A stretch of DNA of 64,000 bases, from the NCBI RefSeq assembly GCF_001294335.1, contig NZ_LGKG01000149.1, positions 15,161-79,160 on the forward strand, in the 5' to 3' direction. This DNA is from Streptomyces chattanoogensis. Lineage in GTDB: Bacteria > Actinomycetota > Actinomycetes > Streptomycetales > Streptomycetaceae. The notes under the pieces were generated by a model. That model was given only the letters and a program-made list of their open reading frames with translations. It was not told the origin of the DNA and ran no database searches. A program made the translations under genes and the position numbers. Below are positions 26,502 through 35,823 of this stretch, in pieces (position 1 is the first letter of the stretch; the number at the start of each line of letters is the position of its first letter).

Positions 26502-27749
26502 TCACTTGCCAGCCTTCCCGTTTGCTCGCCGCCGAGCGTCACGCATCACCACGGCGCCGCCCGCGATAACCGCCACCAAAACGGAAGTACCGACTGCCAC
26601 ATATGTGCCGAGGCGGGATTCCCGTTCTTGGGCAGTTTCTCCAACGGGCAGGTCCATCGCGGAGGGCGGCTTCGCCTTCTCGGCGTTGCCGTTGCCCGGC
26701 ACCGGCTGCTCGATCGGCTTGTCGGCCTCCGTCAGCGCCCGTACCGGGTCGACCACGCCCCAACCCACCAGGCGGTCGTGGCCCGAGATAGCACGCTCCG
26801 CGGTCTGCATGATCTGGGCGTTGATCTGGCGCGGGGTCCAGCCGGGCTGCTTCTCCTTGAGGAGGGCGGCTACTCCGGCTGCGTACGGGGCGGAGAAGCT
26901 GGTGCCGTCGTCGGAGCAGTGGCCGCCGCCGGGGACTGTGGAGATCATGTCCACTCCCGGCGCTGCGACGTCGACGAACTCGCCCGATTGGGAGAAGGCG
27001 GCGCGTTCGTTGTTGTGGTCGGAGGAGGCGACGGCGAGGACGCCTTCGTATGAAGCCGGGTAGGTTTCTTTGACGTTTCCTCCGAGGCCGTCATTGCCTG
27101 CCGACGCCACGATGACGACCTTTTTCGCCAGGGCCTCGTTCACTGCCTGTTTGAGTTCGGATGTGGGCTCCAGGGCGTTCGCGGTGTCCTGGGAAATGTT
27201 GATCACGTCGGCTCGTGCCGGGCCCGCGGCATAGCGGATCGCTGCGGCGAGTGATTCCGCCGTGCCGTGGCCTTCGGCGTCGTTCTGTTGGATCGGAATG
27301 ATCGTTGCCTCGGGGGCAAGGCCGACGAAACCGGTGCCCTTCATCGGGCGGGCCGCGATGATTCCCGCGACTTTCGTGCCGTGGCCGACAGAATCCGTAG
27401 TTCCGTTCTCGTTTCCGCGCTCGATCTTGTTGCCGTTCTTGTCCTTGAGGTTCTTCGGCAGGAGATTGCGGCCGCTCTTCGCGTCCACCGCCTTGGCGAG
27501 CTGGGGGTTCTTTACGTCGACCCCTGTGTCGATTACTGCTACGCGTACGCCTTTGCCGGTCGCCTGCTTCCACAGCTCGTCGAGCAGGACGCGCTGCAGC
27601 GACCAGGGCTTGCCGTCGTAGGGCTTGTCCGGGAATGTGCACTGGTCCGGGGCGTCGTCTGCGACGGCGGCAGGGGCGGTGGCGGCCAGCGTCGAGAGGG
27701 CGACGAGTGGGGTCGCAAGGACGGCCACAGCCCGGTGTGTCACCCGCAT
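26502..27749 (-). CDS. mycP: mycosin, T7SS subtilisin-like serine protease
   Basis: 415 residues: signal peptide (1-30), S8 domain and a C-terminal transmembrane anchor (VAVGTSVLVAVIAGGAVVM) with a basic tail. The triad is complete: Asp74 (VAVIDTGV), His123 (DSVGHGTKVAG) and Ser284 (DDGTSFSAP), with the oxyanion Asn219 in SAGNDG. In mycobacteria this protease caps and stabilises the secretion pore on the outer face of the membrane. It starts 3 nt after the EccB stop, so the two are co-translated. It is the active counterpart of the Gln-substituted paralogue at 22686. Confidence 0.93.
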   Translation of the reverse strand: MRVTHRAVAVLATPLVALSTLAATAPAAVADDAPDQCTFPDKPYDGKPWSLQRVLLDELWKQATGKGVRVAVIDTGVDVKNPQLAKAVDAKSGRNLLPKNLKDKNGNKIERGNENGTTDSVGHGTKVAGIIAARPMKGTGFVGLAPEATIIPIQQNDAEGHGTAESLAAAIRYAAGPARADVINISQDTANALEPTSELKQAVNEALAKKVVIVASAGNDGLGGNVKETYPASYEGVLAVASSDHNNERAAFSQSGEFVDVAAPGVDMISTVPGGGHCSDDGTSFSAPYAAGVAALLKEKQPGWTPRQINAQIMQTAERAISGHDRLVGWGVVDPVRALTEADKPIEQPVPGNGNAEKAKPPSAMDLPVGETAQERESRLGTYVAVGTSVLVAVIAGGAVVMRDARRRANGKAGK

Positions 27750-27752
27750 CGC

Positions 27753-29297
27753 TCACGCCCCCTGCGGCGTCAGTGCAGCCCCGGTCGACAGGCGGGGTCC
27801 GGTGGGCAGGAAGGCCGACCAGGCCGCCGGGATCGGGGCCGGCGTGACGTTCTCGTATCCCAGCCGGTTCTGCGCCTGTCGGGCCTCCGCGAGGCGGGCC
27901 TCGTGCTGCTCCTTGCGCTGCTTCGCCGAGCCCGATTCGCCGATGCCCGAGCCGTCCGTCGCGCTGTCGCCGTTGGACTGCATGGCGTAGCGCAGGCCGG
28001 TGTCCGTGACCAGGAAGGCGAAGCCCGAGTTGGTCGACGAACCCGTGAACTGGCGGAAGAGCTGGCCCGAGCCCGGAGTTACGTACGCGCTGCTGGAGCC
28101 GGTGGGCAAGGTCGCCGGGAAGTGGGTGCCCGCCCACGTGCTCAGTGTGGTGGCGCCTTTGTCGGCCCCGTCGTCGTCCACGTCGCGCAGCACGTTGCAC
28201 ACGGTGTTCCGACTGCCCTCCGCAGTGCTCGCGGAATTGACCCGATTCGGCTCCAGCTCCGGCCACTTCTTCTCCGCGCCGAAGGGCTGGCCCGGCGTGA
28301 AGGTGCCCGCGTTGACGGGCTTTGCACGGCCCGCCTGGCCGAGCTTGGCCAGTTCCCCGCTGTTGAGCAGGAGCTTCGCCGTGAAGTCCGAGATGGGGGC
28401 GACCCGGCCCCGTAGCACGACGTACTTCTGCACGCGAGTGCCGGAGCTCGCCTCCAGAACCATGCCGACCTTGTTCGCCTCCGGCTCCAGGCCGCCCGTG
28501 ATGCCGGCGTCGGCCGTGGGAGGGTCTGGCAGCCGCGGGAAGCCGATCGCGTCCCCCTTGTGCAGGGTGTCCAGCCAGCCGGAGGAGACCCGCTGCGGGG
28601 TAGTGCCTCCGACCATCACGCGCAAGAGCGATTCGTTGTTCTCGACGGGGTACGCCGTGCCCTTGGCGTCGACCACATAGCGGGTTCCGTCCGGGCCCTG
28701 GACGTACAGCAGCTCGCCGGCGGTGAGGCGTTCGGATCCCTCGGTCCGGTTCATGTCGCGCTGGGCGAGGATGAACGCCGCCTTCTGGAGCGCGCGGCCG
28801 CCCTCGCCGGGCCGTTCGCAGACCGCCCAGCGCTTCTTCGCCCCGGCCTCTTCGGCCTCGGGCAGCCGGTCGGGGGCGTACGGGATGCCGAGGGTCGGGC
28901 CGTGCGGGATCTTGCCGCTGTCGAGCACCGACTCGTCGACGTTGATGATCTTGCCCTTGTCCGGGGTGAGCAGGAGCTTCGCCGAGGACATGTTGAGGAC
29001 GGGGTGCAGCTGGACTTTGCCGTCGGTCTTCAGCACCACATAGCGGGTGGTCGACTTGCTGGAGATGATGACGTGCTCGCCCGCCTTGTCCCACCCCTGC
29101 GGCGCCGCCGGCTTGAACATCCCCCAGGCCCCGAACGCGGCCAGCAAGATGACCATGACGATCGCTCCCGGCAGCACCGCGCGCAGTGGCTGCGGCCATG
29201 CCTCCTCCGTGCCGCTCGCGCTCGGCTGCAGGAACTGTGCGATCAGCCGCCGTCTCGCGAAGGTGTAAGCGTTGAGTTCGTCCCGCCGTGATGCCAT
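27753..29297 (-). CDS. eccB: T7SS core component EccB
   Basis: 514 residues. The start MASRRDELNAYTFARRRL is typical of EccB. One transmembrane segment at about 46-65 (AIVMVILLAAFGAWG) follows, and then a large extracytoplasmic region of repeated short domains (R1-R4 type) carrying IISSKSTTRYVVLKTDGKV, VQGPDGTRYVVDAKGTAYPV and SGFAFLVTDTGLRYAM. Two cysteines (WAVCERPGE, NTVCNVLRD) may pair. EccB links the membrane pore to the outside. It lies between EccD and MycP in one minus-strand operon. Confidence 0.93.
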   Translation of the reverse strand: MASRRDELNAYTFARRRLIAQFLQPSASGTEEAWPQPLRAVLPGAIVMVILLAAFGAWGMFKPAAPQGWDKAGEHVIISSKSTTRYVVLKTDGKVQLHPVLNMSSAKLLLTPDKGKIINVDESVLDSGKIPHGPTLGIPYAPDRLPEAEEAGAKKRWAVCERPGEGGRALQKAAFILAQRDMNRTEGSERLTAGELLYVQGPDGTRYVVDAKGTAYPVENNESLLRVMVGGTTPQRVSSGWLDTLHKGDAIGFPRLPDPPTADAGITGGLEPEANKVGMVLEASSGTRVQKYVVLRGRVAPISDFTAKLLLNSGELAKLGQAGRAKPVNAGTFTPGQPFGAEKKWPELEPNRVNSASTAEGSRNTVCNVLRDVDDDGADKGATTLSTWAGTHFPATLPTGSSSAYVTPGSGQLFRQFTGSSTNSGFAFLVTDTGLRYAMQSNGDSATDGSGIGESGSAKQRKEQHEARLAEARQAQNRLGYENVTPAPIPAAWSAFLPTGPRLSTGAALTPQGA

Positions 29298-29393
29298 TGG
29301 ATCCGTTGTCTCTTTCCCCCACCGGGCTTTCGGGTCCCCCGAGGTACCGGGGGCCTGCCGCGGTATTGATTGCTTAGGTCGCCGTACCGCGCC

Positions 29394-30902
29394 TCATGAC
29401 GAAAGGGAGCGCATCCGGTGGTAGGCGTCGAACACCGCCAGGCACAGCGGGAGCAGCGTCAGGAGCACGAAGCTCTCCCCGATCTCGAGGAAGCGGCCCC
29501 AGAACGGTGTGACTCCCTTGCGCGGCACGATCAGCGCGACGGCGGCGACGGCCGTGGCGACGACCGCCACCGCCACCGAGAGCCAGACCAGGCGGATGTC
29601 GAGCGCCGTGCCGTCGCCCCGTAGCGCCTTCAGGACCATGTCTGCGGGCGGGTTGAGGGAGAGACCAAGCCCCAGGAGCACCAGGGAGGCCAGACCCGCC
29701 GCGAGTGCGCAGCCCACCTGCACCGTGTGCCGGAAGAGGCGGGCGCGCGTCAGCATGGCCACGCCGGTGGCGAACGCGAGGAGCTGGGCCCACAGGTCGT
29801 CCGAGAAGCCGAGCACGGCGGCAGCTCCGACCGCTACCAGGGCGCAGCCGCCGACCAGGCCGAGGAGCAGCTCGTGCCCGCGCCGGGCCTGTGCCGCGAT
29901 GCGTTCGGCGTCGATGTCGGCGTGCGGCTCGGGCTCTTCTTGGTAGTCGAGGCCGACGGCCGTACGGGGCGGGTCGAAGCCGATGGGGAGGCGGGCGAAG
30001 CGGATCGAGAGGCCGGGCAGGAACGCGAGCGTCCCGATGGCCAGCGGGGAGCAGACCGCGGCAGCCTCGGTCGGCTCCAGGCCGGTCAGCATGGCCACAA
30101 GCGTTACTACCAGGCCGATGGCGGAGGCGAAGACGAAGGCCACGAAGGGGCCGTCACCGCGGGGTGTGACGATCACGAGAAGCACCGAGGCCACGAGCAC
30201 CGCCGCGCAGGCGAGCAGAAACTGCAGTCGGCCGACGCCCTGTCCGTCGGGCAACGGCAACAGCCCCGATCCGGCAACCCCCAGATTCGCCAGCGCTCCG
30301 ATTCCGAGGGCGAGCGAGGAGCCGCGATCCCGGTACACCCGGGCACGTGCAACCGCGAGCGAGAGCAGCGTCAGGCCGGAGACCGCGGTCACGATGCCCG
30401 GCAGTCCGTGCATGTCGCGTTGAACGTCCGAGGTCCACGCCACGAAGGCGAGCAGGACGAGAAGGACGGCGGAGCCGAAGAGCCCGGCGCCGCGCATCAA
30501 AGTGTCGTCCCACAGTCTGCGGTCGCGGGAGACGGCGCTGGCGGTGGCGTGCGAGACGTCGTCGAAAACCGCGGGCGGGAGCGACTCGGAGAAGGGCCGC
30601 AGCGTGAGGAACTCGCCGTCGACGATGCGCTGGGCGGCCAGCGACCGCGACTCGTCGAGTACGGCACCGTCCCGCCGCACCAAGTGATAACCGACCGGCG
30701 CACCGGGCGCCGGGCTCTGCCTCGCAAGGCGGAGAATTTCCGGATAGAGATGCGCGAGTGGAATGTCGTCGGGCAATGCCACATCGACGCGACTGTCGGG
30801 CGCCGCGACGACGACACGGCGAAAACCGGTGCCGCGGCCGGCTTGCCCCCTGGGGCCGGGGAGCCCGCCCGCGTGGCCCGCCGCTTGAACCGTCGAACTC
30901 AC
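29394..30902 (-). CDS. eccD: T7SS integral membrane channel component EccD
   Basis: 502 residues from the GTG at 30902, which has GGAAGAG upstream; the longer frame to 30983 is less likely. The N-terminal ~110 residues form a ubiquitin-like domain (RVVVAAPDSRVDVALPDDIP to TLRPFSESLPP), followed by about eleven hydrophobic segments, the EccD topology. EccD dimers form most of the T7SS membrane barrel. It is divergent from EccC across a 249-bp region and begins the EccD-EccB-MycP operon. Confidence 0.93.
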   Translation of the reverse strand: MSSTVQAAGHAGGLPGPRGQAGRGTGFRRVVVAAPDSRVDVALPDDIPLAHLYPEILRLARQSPAPGAPVGYHLVRRDGAVLDESRSLAAQRIVDGEFLTLRPFSESLPPAVFDDVSHATASAVSRDRRLWDDTLMRGAGLFGSAVLLVLLAFVAWTSDVQRDMHGLPGIVTAVSGLTLLSLAVARARVYRDRGSSLALGIGALANLGVAGSGLLPLPDGQGVGRLQFLLACAAVLVASVLLVIVTPRGDGPFVAFVFASAIGLVVTLVAMLTGLEPTEAAAVCSPLAIGTLAFLPGLSIRFARLPIGFDPPRTAVGLDYQEEPEPHADIDAERIAAQARRGHELLLGLVGGCALVAVGAAAVLGFSDDLWAQLLAFATGVAMLTRARLFRHTVQVGCALAAGLASLVLLGLGLSLNPPADMVLKALRGDGTALDIRLVWLSVAVAVVATAVAAVALIVPRKGVTPFWGRFLEIGESFVLLTLLPLCLAVFDAYHRMRSLSS

Positions 30903-31151
30903 CTGAACTCTTCCCCCTCCACGCTGTCTCGGGTCTTGAGGCCGGCCCTCCGGCTTGCCTGCGCCTCCTGGCCTTATCCCCAACAGTCCCGAACATCCCC
31001 GAATTTATTGACTCTCCGCGGGTGTGCACACGCGCCCCGTCACCCTATCGCTCACGGTGTGATTGTTCGTCAGTAGGATCCCCAGCGGATGGAGCCGGCG
31101 CCACGGGGGCGCGAGGGGGCTTTTCCGTCCAGCGAGGGGAGGGGTGCAGCT
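30903..31151. promoter_or_regulatory. divergent promoter region between eccD and eccC
   Basis: A 249-bp space with the starts of both core operons facing away. It is AT-richer around TCCCGAATTTATTGACTC (about 30998-31015), where promoter melting is plausible. GAGGGGAGGGGTG just before 31152 is the EccC ribosome binding site. Confidence 0.5.
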
Positions 31152-34100
31152 TTGAGTCAGATCGTGGTCAAGCGGCCGCCGCGGGCTCTGCCGACGGAAG
31201 TGCCTGCCGAGCCGGTCCAGTTGCAGCCTCCGCCCGAGCTGCCGCGAGGACAGCAAGAGGGTGCGCTCATGCAGCTGCTCCCGATGCTCGGCATGGGCGG
31301 TTCCGTCGTCTTCTTCTTCATGACCCCGAACCCCGTCATGCGGATCATGGGCATGGTCATGGTCGCGTCAACGGTCGGCATGGGCATTGCGATGCTCGTT
31401 CGCTATCGGCGCGGCACTCAGGGACAGCTCGCCGATATGCGGCGCGACTACCTGAAGTACCTGGCGAAAACAAGGCGTTCGGTCGCCAAAACAGCGCGCC
31501 TACAGCGCGACGCCCAGTTCTATCTGCACCCCGCCCCGGAGCAGCTCTGGGCCCTCGTCGCCGAGGGCAGCCGCACTTGGGAACGCCGCGTCAGCGACGA
31601 CGACTTCGCCCAGGTACGGATCGGCCTGGGCAGCCAGCAGCTCGCCACCCCGCTGATCGCGCCGGAGACCGCGCCCGTCGACGAGCTCGAACCCCTCACC
31701 GCGAGCGCCATGTCGAAGTTCCTCACCGCACACGATGCCCTGGACGGCCTGCCCCTGGCGGTCTCGCTGCGCGCCTTCTACCACGTGACCGTCAGCGGCG
31801 AGGAGGAGTCCGTCCGGGCCTCGGCACGCGCCCTCGTCGCCTCGCTGGTTTCCCTGCACTCGCCCGACGACCTGGTCGTCGGCATCGCCGCCGCCCCGGA
31901 CACCGCGCCCCAGTGGGAGTGGGCCAAGTGGCTGCCGCACGCCAAGGGCGAGAGCACCGACGGCGCCGGCAGCAACCGGCTCATCACCACCAGCGCGGCG
32001 GACCTCGAAGAACTGCTCCAGGAACGGTTCGAAGGCCGCCCCCGCTTCCAGCCCGGCGGCCAGCCGCTCCTGGAGCAGCCGCACATCATCGTCGTACTCG
32101 ACGGGGCGGCTCTGTCCCCGATGTCCGCGCTCGCCGCGGCCGAAGGCATGCAGGGCGTCACCGTCGTCGAGCTCGTACCGGGCAGGATCACCGGCGCGCT
32201 CGGTGACCTCTCGGTCGATGTGCACCCCGGGACCCTGCGCCTGGAGTCCGGGCAGGGGCTCGTGTACGAGGGCACGCCGGACCGCCTCAGCCATGAGGCG
32301 GCGGAGGCACTGGCCCTTCAGCTCGCCCCGCTCTACATGGCCTCGGGCGGCGACTCGGACGAGCCGCTCCTGGCCAACCTCGAGTTCACCGAGCTGCTGA
32401 ACCTGGGGGATGCCGAATCCGTGGACGTCGCCCGGACCTGGCGGCCCCGCTCCCGTACGGAGCGGCTGCGCGTCCCCATCGGCGTCGGCGAGGACGGCAC
32501 CCCGGTGATGCTCGACCTGAAGGAGGCCGCCCAGGAGGGGATGGGCCCACACGGCCTCTGCGTGGGCGCCACCGGCTCCGGCAAGTCCGAGCTCCTGCGC
32601 ACCCTCGTCCTCGGACTCGCGGTGACCCACTCCTCGGAGACGCTCAACTTCGTCCTCGCCGACTTCAAGGGCGGCGCCACCTTCGCCGGCATGGCGGACC
32701 TGCCGCACGTGGCCGCGGTGATCACCAACCTCGCCGACGACCTGACCCTGGTGGACCGCATGGGAGACTCCATCCGCGGCGAGCTCAACCGCCGCCAGGA
32801 GCTGCTGCGCCAGGCGGGCAACTTCGCCAACATCCACGACTACGAGAAGGCCCGCGCCGCCGGCGCCGCCCTGGACCCCATCCCGTCCCTGGTCCTGGTC
32901 ATCGACGAGTTCAGCGAACTCCTCACCGCCAAGCCCGATTTCATCGAGATGTTCGTGCAGATCGGCCGCATCGGCCGCTCCCTGGGCGTCCATCTCCTCC
33001 TCGCCTCGCAACGCCTCGAAGAAGGACGGCTGCGCGGCCTGGAGACCTACCTCTCGTACCGCATCGGCCTGCGCACGTTCTCCGAGGCGGAGTCGCGGGC
33101 GGCGCTCGGCGTCCCGGACGCCTACCACCTGCCGAACGTCCCCGGCTCGGGCTACCTGAAGTACGGCACCGACGAGATGGACCGCTTCAAGGCCGCCTAC
33201 GTCTCCGGAGCGCACCGACCGACCTCGGACCGCCCCGTAATGGCCGACGGGCAGCTGCCGGTAGACCGCCGCACCGTCCCGTTCACCGCCGCCCCCGTAC
33301 CAGTGCACTACAGACAACCCGACCCGCGGACCGTCGTACCGGACCCACGGTCCCGGGCGGAAGACGACGCCCTCGCAGACACGGTGCTCGACGTCGTCGT
33401 ACGCCAGCTGGAGGGCCAGGGCCCGGCCGCACATCAGGTGTGGCTGCCGCCGCTCGACAACCCGCCCCCGCTGGACCACCTGCTACCCGGCCTCGCAGGC
33501 GTGCAGAACCGCGGCCTGACCCAGCCCGGCTACGAGGGCGCGGGCCGGCTCGTCGTCCCCCTCGGCGTCGTCGACAAGCCCTACGAACAGCGCCGCGACA
33601 CCCTCTACCGGGACTTCTCCGGCGCCGCCGGTCATATGCAGATCATCGGCGGCCCGCAGTCCGGCAAGTCGACGCTGCTTCGCGCCATCGCCTCCTCCTT
33701 CGCGCTCACCCACACACCGCAGGAAGTCCAGTTCTACGGGCTGGACTTCGGCGGTGGCGGCATGGCCTCCCTCTCCGGACTGCCGCACGTCGGCGGCGTC
33801 GCCTCACGCCTCGACCCCGAGCGGGTGCGCCGCACCGTCGCCGAGGTCTACGGCGTCCTCACCCGCCGGGAGGAGTACTTCCGCAGCGCGGGCATCGACT
33901 CCATCGCGACCTTCCGCCGCATGCGCGCCCGCGGCGAGATCTCAGTGACCGACCAGCCATGGGGCGACGTCTTCCTGCTGATCGACGGCTGGGGCAACTT
34001 CCGTACGGAGTACGAGGCCCTGGAGTCCGCGGTCCTCGACATCGCCGCGCGCGGCCTCGGCTACGGCATCCACCTGGTGCTCACCGCCTCGCGCGCCATG

Positions 34101-35126
34101 GAGGTCCGGGCCAACCTCAAGGACCTGCTCATGAACCGCCTGGAGCTGCGGCTCGGCGACACCATGGACTCCGAACTGGACCGCAAGGCCGCAGCCAACG
34201 TGCCACCAGGCGTCCCCGGCCGGGGCATCACCCCCGACGGACTGCACTTCATGGCCGCGGTCCCGCGCATCGACGGCATCCACTCCGACACCAACCTGTC
34301 CGACGCCACCGCCGCCATGACCAAGGAAGTCGCCCGGCACTGGCCCGCTCCCGGAGCTCCGGCCGTCCGCCTGCTGCCCCGCGAACTGCCGCTCGCCCAG
34401 CTCCCGGCCGGGCATGCGGCACCGGAACAGGGACTTGCCTTCGCCCTCGACGAAACCAACCTGGAGCCGGTCTTCCTCAACTTCGAACAGGACCCGTTCT
34501 TCCTCGTCTTCGGCGAGAGCGAGTCCGGCAAGTCCAACCTGCTGCGCCTGCTCATCAAGCAGCTGGCCGACCGCTACGACGGCGACAGCTGCAAGATGTT
34601 CGTGATCGACAACCGCAGGTCCCTGCTCGACGCGGCCCCGCCCTCCCACCTGGCGGAGTACGTCCCGATGTCCAACGCCATGGACCACCATGTGGAGGCA
34701 CTCGCAGGCCTGATCAAGCGCCGCACACCCTCACCGGACATCACCGCGCAGGAGTTGCGGGAACGCAGCTGGTGGCAGGGGCCGAAGGTGTACGTGATCG
34801 TCGACGACTACGACCTCGTCTCCACGTCGGCCGGCAACCCCCTCGCTCCGCTCACCGAACTCCTGCCCTTCGCCCGGGATGTGGGCATCCGCTTCATCGT
34901 CGCCCGCAACACGGCGGGCGCGAGCCGTTCCTCGTACGAGCCCTTCATACAGCGGATCAAGGAGCTGGGCGCGCAGGGCGTGGTGCTCTCCGGCGACCCG
35001 GAGGAGGGCGACATCCTCGGGAACGTCCGGCCTCGGCCGATGCCGCCGGGGCGGGGCGTCTTCGTCTCGCGCCGACGGGGTAATCCGCTGGTGCAGACGG
35101 GGCTCACGGAGATGGGGCACGAGTGA
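31152..35126 (+). CDS. eccC: T7SS ATPase EccC (fused, three FtsK-like domains)
   Basis: 1324 residues from the TTG at 31152. This start gives the family N-terminus SQIVVKRPPRALP and has GAGGGGAGGGG just upstream. Two transmembrane segments lie near 45-85, then three ATPase domains with Walker A motifs GATGSGKSE (~475), GGPQSGKST (~833) and GESESGKSN (~1121); the first has a Walker B LVLVIDEFSEL and the last VYVIVDDYDL. In known systems the last domain binds the Esx export signal and the first powers transport. Fusion of EccCa and EccCb in one chain is usual for Streptomyces. No EccE gene follows. Confidence 0.95.
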   Translation: MSQIVVKRPPRALPTEVPAEPVQLQPPPELPRGQQEGALMQLLPMLGMGGSVVFFFMTPNPVMRIMGMVMVASTVGMGIAMLVRYRRGTQGQLADMRRDYLKYLAKTRRSVAKTARLQRDAQFYLHPAPEQLWALVAEGSRTWERRVSDDDFAQVRIGLGSQQLATPLIAPETAPVDELEPLTASAMSKFLTAHDALDGLPLAVSLRAFYHVTVSGEEESVRASARALVASLVSLHSPDDLVVGIAAAPDTAPQWEWAKWLPHAKGESTDGAGSNRLITTSAADLEELLQERFEGRPRFQPGGQPLLEQPHIIVVLDGAALSPMSALAAAEGMQGVTVVELVPGRITGALGDLSVDVHPGTLRLESGQGLVYEGTPDRLSHEAAEALALQLAPLYMASGGDSDEPLLANLEFTELLNLGDAESVDVARTWRPRSRTERLRVPIGVGEDGTPVMLDLKEAAQEGMGPHGLCVGATGSGKSELLRTLVLGLAVTHSSETLNFVLADFKGGATFAGMADLPHVAAVITNLADDLTLVDRMGDSIRGELNRRQELLRQAGNFANIHDYEKARAAGAALDPIPSLVLVIDEFSELLTAKPDFIEMFVQIGRIGRSLGVHLLLASQRLEEGRLRGLETYLSYRIGLRTFSEAESRAALGVPDAYHLPNVPGSGYLKYGTDEMDRFKAAYVSGAHRPTSDRPVMADGQLPVDRRTVPFTAAPVPVHYRQPDPRTVVPDPRSRAEDDALADTVLDVVVRQLEGQGPAAHQVWLPPLDNPPPLDHLLPGLAGVQNRGLTQPGYEGAGRLVVPLGVVDKPYEQRRDTLYRDFSGAAGHMQIIGGPQSGKSTLLRAIASSFALTHTPQEVQFYGLDFGGGGMASLSGLPHVGGVASRLDPERVRRTVAEVYGVLTRREEYFRSAGIDSIATFRRMRARGEISVTDQPWGDVFLLIDGWGNFRTEYEALESAVLDIAARGLGYGIHLVLTASRAMEVRANLKDLLMNRLELRLGDTMDSELDRKAAANVPPGVPGRGITPDGLHFMAAVPRIDGIHSDTNLSDATAAMTKEVARHWPAPGAPAVRLLPRELPLAQLPAGHAAPEQGLAFALDETNLEPVFLNFEQDPFFLVFGESESGKSNLLRLLIKQLADRYDGDSCKMFVIDNRRSLLDAAPPSHLAEYVPMSNAMDHHVEALAGLIKRRTPSPDITAQELRERSWWQGPKVYVIVDDYDLVSTSAGNPLAPLTELLPFARDVGIRFIVARNTAGASRSSYEPFIQRIKELGAQGVVLSGDPEEGDILGNVRPRPMPPGRGVFVSRRRGNPLVQTGLTEMGHE

Positions 35127-35274
35127 GTGAACCACCCCGGTTTCGGTAGAGATCTCGGCATGCCCTGGGTTGTGGAACCGCCATTCGAATTGCATAGCAG
35201 ATTCGACCTGGGCCAGTTGGGTGATTCGGGCGGATGGAAGCAATTCCTTGGCTCGGCCGACACGTTGACCAAGC

Positions 35275-35685
35275 ATGAGGATCTCGCCAGTTGTTCCGGT
35301 TTTGAAGCGCGTTGTTCCAGTCTTGATGGCTTCGGCGCTCCTCCTTATTGCGACCGCAGTCCCGGCAGCGGCTGACACCAGTTCCTGTACTCACGATTTC
35401 ACAGGGCCTCAGGTGTGCATCCGCCTTGATGGCCGTAATCACTTGAATTCTGTGACGGCGATCTGGACCAATCCCTCCCGAGGTACGAAGCACCGGAAGG
35501 TCATCCTCTTCATCAACGGACGGCGCTTCAGCGCCGCCCAGGCGCGCCGGGTCGGAGACACGCTCAGCCACACGTGGTGAGCGTTCGACACCGGGACCGA
35601 TACCAAACTGTGTGTCAAATTCGCGGATATCTCGAGGATGGCTTGCGAGATGACCAGGTACATCGGTGACCGCGCGCAGCTCTGA
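35275..35685 (+). pseudogene. small secreted protein interrupted by an in-frame TGA
   Basis: A signal peptide (VVPVLMASALLLIATAVPAAA) is followed by a small beta-rich domain with Cys in SSCTHDF and QVCIRLD. The frame stops at TGA 35578-35580 after SHTW, yet the next 34 codons in the same frame continue protein-like (AFDTGTDTKLCVKFADISR, then MACEMTRYIGDR), adding two more cysteines that would complete two pairs. A single nonsense change in a 136-codon gene is the simplest reading. Stop-codon readthrough is possible but unsupported; no selenocysteine element was seen. Confidence 0.55.
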
Positions 35686-35693
35686 CAAAGCGT

Positions 35694-35737
35694 GCACCGG
35701 CAGTATTACCGCCTACCAGGGGTGACGCTGCCGGTGC
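35694..35737. terminator. 10-bp stem hairpin, probable terminator
   Basis: Arms GCACCGGCAG (35694-35703) and CTGCCGGTGC (35728-35737) around a 24-nt loop, just after the interrupted secreted-protein gene. Confidence 0.5.
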
Positions 35738-35823
35738 GCCTGGGTCCAGTCCCAAGTGCGCCAGCTCTCATCAAGCTGAGGTGACCTGCTGGGCGAGCCA
35801 CCGGCGACGAGGACGCCGCCGCG

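Noticed and set aside
27091..29322. 743-codon minus-strand frame overlapping EccB and MycP
   Set aside because: It spans the junction of two clearly recognised genes in another frame and has shadow-type composition.
31500..33479. Minus-strand frame opposite EccC
   Set aside because: Gly/Val/Glu-rich mirror of a high-GC gene with no start signal or domain.
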